This document shows positions 26,342 to 33,592 of a stretch of 64,000 nucleotides of DNA, in pieces (position 1 is the stretch's first letter; every line of letters starts with the position of its first letter). The stretch is from positions 248,001 through 312,000 of the forward strand of contig JANQMR010000011.1 in the NCBI GenBank assembly GCA_028279985.1, read 5' to 3'. This DNA is from Woeseiaceae bacterium. GTDB lineage: Bacteria > Pseudomonadota > Gammaproteobacteria > Steroidobacterales > Woeseiaceae. The position numbers and the translations under genes were made by a program. The notes under the pieces are model-generated. The model was not told the origin of the DNA. It did no database searches and saw nothing but the letters and a program-made list of their open reading frames with translations.

Positions 26342-28027
26342 GTGGACATTCCGCCGTCCTTGCCCCTGCTGAGCGACTACGCCCGCCACTACGCCGCGGC
26401 TACGCCTGAGCACGAGGCGATGGTCTTCGGTGACGATCGCTACAGTTATGCACGTTTGGCGCATGAAGTCGATCGTTGCGCAAAAGCCCTGATCGCATCC
26501 GGTATTGGGAAGGGCGACCGTGTCGCCATGTTATGCCCCCCTCACCCGCAATTCCTGGTCCTGTTTCTTGCCGCATCCTCGATCGGCGCCATCTGGCTTG
26601 GGCTGAACCCGCGGTACCGGTACGAGGAATTGCGGTTTGTCCTGGACGATGCAGGGCCCGTGCTGCTCCTGTCCCGATTCCGGGTCGGCGAGCGCGAGTA
26701 TCGCGATGACATCGCCAAGCTCCGGTCGGGATCCGTGTCGCTGCGGGATGTCGTTCGGCTTGACGGCAGCACGCCGGAGGGCGTGCCTGTCCACGACGAA
26801 TTCCGCGACGACGAATCTCCCTATGAAGAATCTCCCCATGACGAACTTCCTTATGACGAATGCCCCTACGACGAATTCCTGGACAGGGCCGGGCTGGTCA
26901 CGGATGCCGTCCTTGCCGAAAAGCGCCGCGCGGTCCGGACGAAAGATGCGGCGTTGATCGTTTACACGTCCGGTTCCACGGGCCGGCCGAAAGGCGCGGT
27001 GATTTCGCACTATTCGCTGATCAAGTGCTCGAGAGTCCAGTTGCGATTCTGGGGCGCGAATCCCCTGCGGATTCTGAACTTCCTGCCGATCAATCACATC
27101 GGCTGCGTCGGCGATATTTGCTGTTACAGCCTCGTTGGAGGCGGAACCACGATTTTCCTGGAGAAATTCGAACCGGAATCGACCTTGCGGCTGCTCGAGA
27201 GCGAGGCAGCGACAGTCTGGGGCGGCGTACCGACGACCTTTCAACTGTGCGTCGACCACCCGGATTTCGAAGCGTTCGACCTGTCGGCGATATCGACGAT
27301 CTTCTGGAGCGGCGCGGCTGCTTCGCCGGACCTGATCCGGCGCCTGCGCAACATCACCCCGAGGCTCTCGACCTCCTACGGGATGACCGAAACCGTGGGC
27401 TCCGTCACGTATTCCCCTGTTTGCGACGACATCGAATTGCTCGCCGAGACGATCGGCCGGCCGCCCCCCGAGTACCAGATCCGCGTGATCGGCGACGACG
27501 GCGCCGAAGCCGGTCCGGGACAATCCGGCGAGCTGCAGGTGCGCGGCGATTTCCTGATGACGGAATACTGGAACCAACCGGAGGCGACCGCCGAGACGAT
27601 CGATGAAGACGGCTGGCTGCACACCGGCGACGTCGCGGAGTACCGGCCGGACGGAAACCTGAGACTGGTAGGCCGGCTCAGGGATATGTTCAAGTCCGGC
27701 GGCTACAACGTGTATCCGCGGGAAATCGAAGCCGTCGTGGAATCGCACCCGGACGTTGCCGTCTGCGCCGTCATCGGTGTTCCGGACCGGGTCTACCAGG
27801 AGGTCGGCATGGCATTCGTCGAGTTGCGGCCCGGCGGCATTGCCGGTGTATCGGAGCTCGATCGGCATTGCCGCGACCGCCTCGCAAACTACAAGGTACC
27901 GAAAACCTTCGTCATCGAAAGCAGGCTTCCCAGGCTTCCGATCGGCAAGATCCATAAACAGGCGCTTCGCAAGGCCGCGGATGCGCTGCTTGCCGGCGAG
28001 CGTTCGACGGACGACCCGGCAAGCTGA
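26342..28027 (+). CDS. AMP-forming acyl-CoA synthetase
   Basis: The 561-residue ANL enzyme has the P-loop YTSGSTGRPKGAV (about 207), TSYGMTETVG, the DGWLHTGDVAEYRPDGNLRLVGRLRDM motif and the C-terminal lysine region LPIGKIHKQALRK. It activates a carboxylic acid to its CoA thioester. GTG 26342 is used as start because the conserved N-terminus begins at once. Residues about 157-180 are an acidic insertion (DESPY, EESPH, DELPY, DECPY, DEF) coded by 15-bp tandem repeats at 26810-26881, not expected in the family. It follows the deacylase gene closely in one operon. Confidence 0.92.
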   Translation: MDIPPSLPLLSDYARHYAAATPEHEAMVFGDDRYSYARLAHEVDRCAKALIASGIGKGDRVAMLCPPHPQFLVLFLAASSIGAIWLGLNPRYRYEELRFVLDDAGPVLLLSRFRVGEREYRDDIAKLRSGSVSLRDVVRLDGSTPEGVPVHDEFRDDESPYEESPHDELPYDECPYDEFLDRAGLVTDAVLAEKRRAVRTKDAALIVYTSGSTGRPKGAVISHYSLIKCSRVQLRFWGANPLRILNFLPINHIGCVGDICCYSLVGGGTTIFLEKFEPESTLRLLESEAATVWGGVPTTFQLCVDHPDFEAFDLSAISTIFWSGAAASPDLIRRLRNITPRLSTSYGMTETVGSVTYSPVCDDIELLAETIGRPPPEYQIRVIGDDGAEAGPGQSGELQVRGDFLMTEYWNQPEATAETIDEDGWLHTGDVAEYRPDGNLRLVGRLRDMFKSGGYNVYPREIEAVVESHPDVAVCAVIGVPDRVYQEVGMAFVELRPGGIAGVSELDRHCRDRLANYKVPKTFVIESRLPRLPIGKIHKQALRKAADALLAGERSTDDPAS

Positions 28028-28092
28028 TCAGGACCGGTTTCGACATCGTTCATGGCCGCGCTGCGCCCCGGCGGCCGCGAGGCTCGAGAGAC

Positions 28093-29526
28093 TCAAGGCG
28101 CCCGCTTGATTAGCTCGAGCGCAGGATCGACGTTCGAGATCAAAGCATCTCGGGTCAGCGGTGTTTTGTAGTCGGGCTGAATTGCCCCGGAATCTCCCCG
28201 CCCGGTAGCCGGACGAATCATCTTCGCTGTCGACAGATTGAGGTACATATCGGTGTGCGGAACATCGAAACGCAACTCACTGCCGTTGAAGTTCACACGG
28301 TTGCCGGTCGGCTCCCCGACGATGGCCCCCAGCTCATTGTCTTTGACCAATGTCGCAAACAGGTTACCGCTGCTGAAAGTTCCGCCGTCGGTAATCAGAA
28401 ACAGCCTTCGATCCGCGAGCTCGATCTTGGAGCCGGCCGGGATCGGCGTCAACCGGGCCAGCACGAACTGTTTGACGAGATCCGCATCCAGGCGATAGTG
28501 ACTCGTATCGGCCGGTAGCGGATCCAGTCGGCTTTGCCGGAGAACCTGGTTCATTGCGTCCACACTGAAGTGCGGCACCTTATGCTCGAGCTCTGCGGAT
28601 ACCCGAATCTCAACAGAGAACGAACGGTATTCCACATCCGCGAAATACTCGAGAAAGGCAAACGCCACCGACGAGTCGCCGCCGGGGTTCCCTCTCAAAT
28701 CGACGGCAATCTTGGTCAGATGGCGGTTCGCAACCTCCGAGAAAAACGCCGCCATCGTCTCGGCCATTTCGGCGTCGTACTCGAACCTGTCGAACCAGAA
28801 CAGTCCCAGCGAGTCGGCGGGGTACAACTCGTATCCGACCCATCCGCGGACTTCGCGGTCGGGCCGGCCGCGCTCGAGATGCAAGCTTACGCTGCGGCGC
28901 GATCCGTCATGTGATACCACTTCGATCTCGGTCCCGCCGTCTTCGTCAAGCACGCCGAGGTAGCGCAGATAATCGGCGCGCGGCATCAACGCAGCACCGC
29001 GCGACCTGAGGTAATACTCGTTCTCGGCAGGAACGACTGTCCGGAGTTTTTCGAGCACGTCGGCCTCATCGAGACCGCCGATACGAACGAGCTTGTCACC
29101 GCGCTCGAGCGCCGCGGTTTTCGCGGTAAGCAGCAAGCCGTCGTCGTTCCAGTAAAGAGGCAGATCGAGATGGTCGCAAGCCTCCGGTGCATGCAGGCGG
29201 ACGACCGTGTGGGCGTCATCCAGCGTTCGAAGAAACCCGTTGAGGATGAAGTAGAAGGCTTCGTGCGACTGCGGCGCCGCAATCCGTTCGCGAGCGTTCC
29301 TCAACGCACGCTCGGTCCGCGCCGGCAAGCCGCTTCTGGATCCGACATGCGCCGACCGAACCGTGTTTTCGACGAATGTCAGCGCCTCGGACATCTGCGC
29401 AGGTTCCAGCAGTCTTTCCGCTGCGGAAGCCGGAGCAAGGCCCGCAACAGCCGCGGTGGACGCCGCCATCGCGGCGGCGAGAAGATACGTCGCCAGTCGG
29501 CGAGGCGATGCGATCGATTCGATCAT
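28093..29526 (-). CDS. S41-family peptidase (C-terminal processing type), exported
   Basis: The 477-residue protein has a signal peptide ending near LAPASA, a helical N-terminal region, and the S41 catalytic core: KIAVDLRGNPGGDSSVAFAFLEYF and LITDGGTFSSGNLFATLVKDN with the nucleophile Ser in FSSGN. It lacks an obvious PDZ sequence. It degrades or trims periplasmic proteins. It runs leftwards between two rightward acyl-CoA genes and is framed by a 15-bp direct repeat (28088-28102 and 29652-29666), so it may have been inserted into that operon. Confidence 0.87.
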   Translation of the reverse strand: MIESIASPRRLATYLLAAAMAASTAAVAGLAPASAAERLLEPAQMSEALTFVENTVRSAHVGSRSGLPARTERALRNARERIAAPQSHEAFYFILNGFLRTLDDAHTVVRLHAPEACDHLDLPLYWNDDGLLLTAKTAALERGDKLVRIGGLDEADVLEKLRTVVPAENEYYLRSRGAALMPRADYLRYLGVLDEDGGTEIEVVSHDGSRRSVSLHLERGRPDREVRGWVGYELYPADSLGLFWFDRFEYDAEMAETMAAFFSEVANRHLTKIAVDLRGNPGGDSSVAFAFLEYFADVEYRSFSVEIRVSAELEHKVPHFSVDAMNQVLRQSRLDPLPADTSHYRLDADLVKQFVLARLTPIPAGSKIELADRRLFLITDGGTFSSGNLFATLVKDNELGAIVGEPTGNRVNFNGSELRFDVPHTDMYLNLSTAKMIRPATGRGDSGAIQPDYKTPLTRDALISNVDPALELIKRAP

Positions 29527-29691
29527 TCCTTGCTTATCCCTCGAAACCCGATGCACGGCGGCGCGGAAAAACGCCCGACATCGGGTACGGCTCGAAAAAC
29601 CAGGCCATTGTACACAAAATTGACCGCTGGACAATTTGTTGGCATGCTGGCGAGACTCAAGGCGCCGAATACGATGCGCCGAACGAGATAT

Positions 29692-29747
29692 GCTGAACGC
29701 CTAGTGCCGAACGCCTAGTGCCGAACACCAGGGAATCACCACCAGGA
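29692..29747. repeat. 14-bp tandem array, 4 degenerate copies, before the enoyl-CoA hydratase start
   Basis: Units GCTGAACGCCTAGT and GCCGAACGCCTAGT are followed by two more divergent 14-base units (GCCGAACACCAGGG and AATCACCACCAGGA). The array ends 9 bases before the ATG at 29757, and the Shine-Dalgarno AGGA (29744-29747) lies in the last unit. Confidence 0.75.
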
Positions 29748-29756
29748 AATCACGAT

Positions 29757-30500
29757 ATGGCAGATATCGACTATCGTCTCGATGACGGGATCGCAATCGC
29801 CACGTACAACCGCCCGGAAGTGCTGAATGCGCTCAGGCGCCGGACCTACACGGAGCTTCGGACGATTGTCGAGACCTTTGCCGGCGATGACCGCTGCCGG
29901 GTGTTGATACTGGCCGGCAGCGGACGGGCTTTCTGCGCAGGCCAGGATCTGACCGAGTTGCCGTCGGAAAACGACGTGGATCTGCAGTCGCTGGACGAGC
30001 AGCTACAGTTGACCCAGGACATCACGCGGCTGCTTCTGTCGTCCAACAAGCCGTCCATTGCGGCGATCAACGGGCCGGCCATCGGCGCCGGCATAGAGAT
30101 CCCGCTGGCCTGCAGCCTTCGCGTGGCCGCCGACGACAGCTACTTCCAGTTTGCCGAGATCAATCGAGGATTGTTTCAGACAAACGGCGCGATCTACCTG
30201 TTGCCGCGAATCATCGGCCTTGGGCGGGCGACGCACGCGTTGCTTACCGGCGAGAGGATCGAGGCCAAAGCGGCGCTGGAAGCAGGATTGGTCACCCGCC
30301 TCGTACCCCCGGCCGAGCTGATGGCGACGGCCAAAGCCTACGCCACGCGATTGGCCGATGCCGGCGGCAAGTCTACGAGCCTCGTATTACAAGGCCTGCG
30401 CAAGGCCTATGAACTCGGCCTCGAGGAGATCCTCGACTACGAGGTGAACGGCAACCTGAGCCTGATCGACAACAACCGCCGAACGGGCGGGTTGGACTGA
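29757..30500 (+). CDS. Enoyl-CoA hydratase/isomerase (crotonase) family
   Basis: The 247-residue crotonase-fold enzyme has YNRPEVLNALRR near residue 18, the first oxyanion loop in SGRAFCAGQDLTELP and the second in INGPAIGAGIEIPLACSLRVA, followed by EINRGLFQTNGAIYLLPRIIG. It adds water to, or isomerises, an enoyl-CoA. ATG 29757 has AGGA upstream. It is probably the next step after the acyl-CoA ligase 1.7 kb upstream, although an S41 gene on the other strand separates them. The beta-lactamase-type gene follows after 4 bases. Confidence 0.9.
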   Translation: MADIDYRLDDGIAIATYNRPEVLNALRRRTYTELRTIVETFAGDDRCRVLILAGSGRAFCAGQDLTELPSENDVDLQSLDEQLQLTQDITRLLLSSNKPSIAAINGPAIGAGIEIPLACSLRVAADDSYFQFAEINRGLFQTNGAIYLLPRIIGLGRATHALLTGERIEAKAALEAGLVTRLVPPAELMATAKAYATRLADAGGKSTSLVLQGLRKAYELGLEEILDYEVNGNLSLIDNNRRTGGLD

Positions 30501-30504
30501 GCCG

Positions 30505-32004
30505 ATGGCAAAATACAGACTTCCACAGCGATCTACCCAGAGCCGGCATCATGCAAACATGTGGGCTCCGCTAGCCCGGTCAGTCCGAACCGCATCTGGA
30601 TTCGTCTTCATTGCCTTCCTTGCGATCGGTGCTACCGGGAGCCTTGCGGAGAATACGGACGAACTCGAACCGCAGCAACGAATCGAGATCGAAGCGGTCA
30701 TCCGGTCCATCAAGGACGAGGCGCCTTTCCCGGCGATTTCGGTAGTCGTCAACAGAGGCGGACACGATGTTTATGCCGAAGCCTTCGGTACCGCCGATCT
30801 GGAGAACCACGTACCCGCGGTCGTCGACTCGGTGTATGCGATCGGCTCGATCACCAAGTCGTTTACCGCACTGGCCGTCCTGCAACTCGTTGCGGCAGGC
30901 GAGATATCGATTCACGACACGGTCGGCTCGGTCCTGGAACATTATTCCGGGCCCGGTCGAGACGCGACGATCGAGCAACTGCTGACCCACACGTCCGGGA
31001 TCCCCAACTACCTGAACGAGATTCCCTCGGTGCGAGGGACATTCGAGCGCCGCGCGGTCACTCGCGAGCAGATGCGGGACTACTTCGCAAACGAGGCGTT
31101 GTTGTTCACGCCTGGAACCGGCTGGAGCTATAGCAACTCCGGCTACTACCTGCTCGGACTGATCGTCGAGTCGGTTTCGGGCCAGACTTATTATGCGTAT
31201 CTCGCGGAAAACGTCTTTCAACCCTACGGTCTCACCTCGACCTACGCAGGCGACGATCGTGAAGTCGTGCCGAAACGCGTTCGCGGCTACGAACTCGTTG
31301 ACGGCGGCTTCGTCAATGCCGCGCCCTGGCACTATCTCGCGCCGTTCGCCGCGGGTTCCCTGCTTTCGAGCGCAACGGATGTCGCCAGGTACCGGCGAGC
31401 GATTTTTCAATCCGACGACACCAGCCGGGAGCTGCGTGAACTGATCACCGAAACGTCGAAGCTCGCCGATGGAACGGCGCACAACTACACGCTCGGCGGA
31501 CTCGTTTACTCCAATTTCCATGGGCGGCGAAAGTACTCGCACTCCGGAGAGATATACGGTTTCTCCGCGAATCATGCCCACTATCCCGACGACGACCTGA
31601 CCGTCGTGATACTCACGAACCACAAGGGAGCGTCGCCCTCCCCAGTCACGATGGAAAGAAAAATCGCAAGAACCGTTCTCGGCATTCCAGCACGCGTTAC
31701 CGTCGACAAACCTCTGACCGAAGCGCTGCTGCGACGCTACGCGGGAGACTATGCGCTCCACCCGATTCGCTTCGGTCCGCCGGTGTATGGGTTCGCCGCG
31801 ATCGACGGCCGATTGTTCCTGAAGCCGGGCGGGAGGGATTCTAGCGCCGAACCGATACCGTTGCTTGCGCAGGGAGACGGCTCGTTCGTAGCGGCCGATG
31901 ACGACGAGTGGACATTCCGGTTCGACGACGACGCCGGGCCGACATCGAGTCGATTCGAAATGACGGTACGCGACGCCACCGTGCGCGGCAGACGCATCGA
32001 CTAA
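30505..32004 (+). CDS. Beta-lactamase-family serine hydrolase (class C-like fold), exported
   Basis: The 499-residue protein has a hydrophobic signal around residues 28-48 and the serine hydrolase motifs of class C/EstB/D-aminopeptidase type: S115-I-T-K118, Y209-S-N211 and a late HSG. A C-terminal lipocalin-like part follows (about 400-499). Members hydrolyse esters, D-peptides or beta-lactams, and the substrate cannot be told here. The ATG at 30505 is 4 bases after the hydratase stop; ATG 30559 is an alternative start. With the P1 peptidase and D-aminoacylase it suggests handling of unusual amides. Confidence 0.9.
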   Translation: MAKYRLPQRSTQSRHHANMWAPLARSVRTASGFVFIAFLAIGATGSLAENTDELEPQQRIEIEAVIRSIKDEAPFPAISVVVNRGGHDVYAEAFGTADLENHVPAVVDSVYAIGSITKSFTALAVLQLVAAGEISIHDTVGSVLEHYSGPGRDATIEQLLTHTSGIPNYLNEIPSVRGTFERRAVTREQMRDYFANEALLFTPGTGWSYSNSGYYLLGLIVESVSGQTYYAYLAENVFQPYGLTSTYAGDDREVVPKRVRGYELVDGGFVNAAPWHYLAPFAAGSLLSSATDVARYRRAIFQSDDTSRELRELITETSKLADGTAHNYTLGGLVYSNFHGRRKYSHSGEIYGFSANHAHYPDDDLTVVILTNHKGASPSPVTMERKIARTVLGIPARVTVDKPLTEALLRRYAGDYALHPIRFGPPVYGFAAIDGRLFLKPGGRDSSAEPIPLLAQGDGSFVAADDDEWTFRFDDDAGPTSSRFEMTVRDATVRGRRID

Positions 32005-32181
32005 GGGCTAGGGAGCCTCCGCACTGGTCAAATGGGAAGGTGGAGGGACCAGGCGTGGCCATTCCGCGATAGCGTGACTTAGGTTCGAGGGAAGCCGAAG
32101 TGAGGCGGGCCGGCGGGATTCGGGAAACGGCCGGAAAACGGCAGGGAATGCCGAGATAGACGCCGGGGTCGAGGCGCGTCG

Positions 32182-32197
32182 GGAGACTATAGTCTCC
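32182..32197. promoter_or_regulatory. Perfect 16-bp palindrome upstream of the exporter operon
   Basis: GGAGACTATAGTCTCC reads the same on both strands. It lies about 75 bases before the first possible start of the HlyD gene, a position suited to an operator for the HlyD-ABC exporter operon. No regulator gene is adjacent. Confidence 0.5.
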
Positions 32198-32199
32198 GC

Positions 32200-32352
32200 A
32201 TGCTTCGACAGGAAAGACCAGCGCGGGAATCAGGGCCCCTTCGGGCGGTGTGTTTCACACCCTGTTCGTACCGTGGGAAAAACCCACCGCGGGCTCGCAC
32301 GCGGCGATCGTGCAGCTCGTTCCTCTCCGACAAAGGCACCCGCCTTGGCTGA
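32200..32352 (+). CDS. Possible 50-aa basic peptide before the exporter
   Basis: An ATG 3 bases after the palindrome opens a 50-codon frame with three cysteines (VCFTPC, RSCSSS) and many arginines. It overlaps the HlyD gene's 5' end in another frame. It has no Gly-Gly leader motif and no Shine-Dalgarno, so it may well be chance. It is listed because a substrate peptide would be expected here and nothing else was found. Confidence 0.15.
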   Translation: MLRQERPARESGPLRAVCFTPCSYRGKNPPRARTRRSCSSFLSDKGTRLG

Positions 32353-33592
32353 GGACTTGTTCAGGCCGGCGGCCTTGAAGGCCAAATCGCGGGTCTTCGT
32401 CGACGACGGCCTTTTGCCCGCGCCGCTCGCTCATGCCGCGATTACCTCGCTCTTTTTGCTCGTGGCCGTGTCGATCGTGTCGTTTCTCCTGTTCGGGACG
32501 TACACCCGAAAGGAGAAGGTCGGCGGTTACGTGACGACCACCGAAGGCAACGTCAAGGTCTATCCGCAAAGCGACGGCACGATACTCGACGTGCTGGTCG
32601 CCGACGGTGACGTGCTGGTCCGTGGCCAACCGTTGTTCGCGATGTCCACGGCGCGCGCCAGCAGGTTGTCTAGCGATATCGGCGGGGACGCCGTACGGTC
32701 CTTGCGCGCCGAGCTCGAGGCGTTGCAGGTCGAAATCGGCCGGCAGAAAGACTATTACCGCGAGCGGGCAACGACCATGCGCCTGGAGATTCAAAGCCTG
32801 CGGGCGGGAATCGCCTTGGCGCGCGAGCAGAAAGCCCTGGCGTCGGAGCGGCTGGCGCTCGCGACAAGGGCGTTGAACAGGCTCGGGGACCCCGCGGTCT
32901 CCCGATACACGTCGGAGTCCGCGAAAGACCAGGCCGCGACCACGCTCGGGGGCCGCGCAATGGACGTCAAGGCATTGCAGCGGGAAATCCTTTCCCTCGA
33001 GGCCGAGGTACTGGCGCGCGAGCGCGAGAAATCGGAGCTGCCGATACTGCGCGACCTCCGCCTGGCCCAGCTCGACCGGGAAATGGCGAGACTGCGGCAG
33101 AAGATCGCCGACCATGCGGCGAAAGACCGGCAATACATCGTCGCGCCATCGGACGGAAGCGTTACCGGGATAACGGCAAGACGCGGCCAGACCGTGTCGG
33201 CCAAGCTGCCGGTCGCGAGCGTGGTTCCTGAGAACGGCGTTTATTATGCCGTGCTGCTCGTGCCCAGCCGTTCGATCGGTTTTGTCGAACCCGGATCCCC
33301 GGTCCGGGTCCGTTACGATGCGTTCCCGCATCAGAAGTTCGGGACTTATGCCGGCAGGGTTTCCAGCCTGTCGGGAACGGTGAACGTGCCGGGCGAGTTG
33401 ACCCTACCGCTGACGGTCTCGGAGCCGTTCTTTCTGGTGACCGCGGACCTCGACCGGCAGCACGTGGAAGTCTACGGTAAGAGACAGGAACTGCAGCCGG
33501 GCATGACGCTGTCCGCCGACGTGATTCGTGACCGGCGACGTTTGTTCGAATGGGTTTTCGAACCGGTCATCGGCGCCGCCGGACGCTGGTAA
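32273..33592 (+). CDS. HlyD-family membrane fusion protein of a C39 ABC exporter
   Basis: The protein (up to 439 residues) has one transmembrane segment (AAITSLFLLVAVSIVSFLLFG), a lipoyl-like half (VYPQSDGTILDVLVADGDVLVRGQPLF), a long coiled coil and the second half (IVAPSDGSVTGITARRGQTVS), as in bacteriocin secretion accessory proteins. It bridges the inner-membrane ABC transporter to an outer-membrane channel. The start is uncertain: GTG 32273 has no Shine-Dalgarno, whereas TTG 32345 has AAAGG 8 bases upstream. The ABC gene starts on the base after its stop. Confidence 0.88.
   Translation: MGKTHRGLARGDRAARSSPTKAPALAEDLFRPAALKAKSRVFVDDGLLPAPLAHAAITSLFLLVAVSIVSFLLFGTYTRKEKVGGYVTTTEGNVKVYPQSDGTILDVLVADGDVLVRGQPLFAMSTARASRLSSDIGGDAVRSLRAELEALQVEIGRQKDYYRERATTMRLEIQSLRAGIALAREQKALASERLALATRALNRLGDPAVSRYTSESAKDQAATTLGGRAMDVKALQREILSLEAEVLAREREKSELPILRDLRLAQLDREMARLRQKIADHAAKDRQYIVAPSDGSVTGITARRGQTVSAKLPVASVVPENGVYYAVLLVPSRSIGFVEPGSPVRVRYDAFPHQKFGTYAGRVSSLSGTVNVPGELTLPLTVSEPFFLVTADLDRQHVEVYGKRQELQPGMTLSADVIRDRRRLFEWVFEPVIGAAGRW

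Noticed and set aside
32005..32181. Small ORFs with Gly-Gly in the region before the exporter
   Set aside because: They are 10-19 codons long, lack ribosome sites and lack any leader-like sequence.
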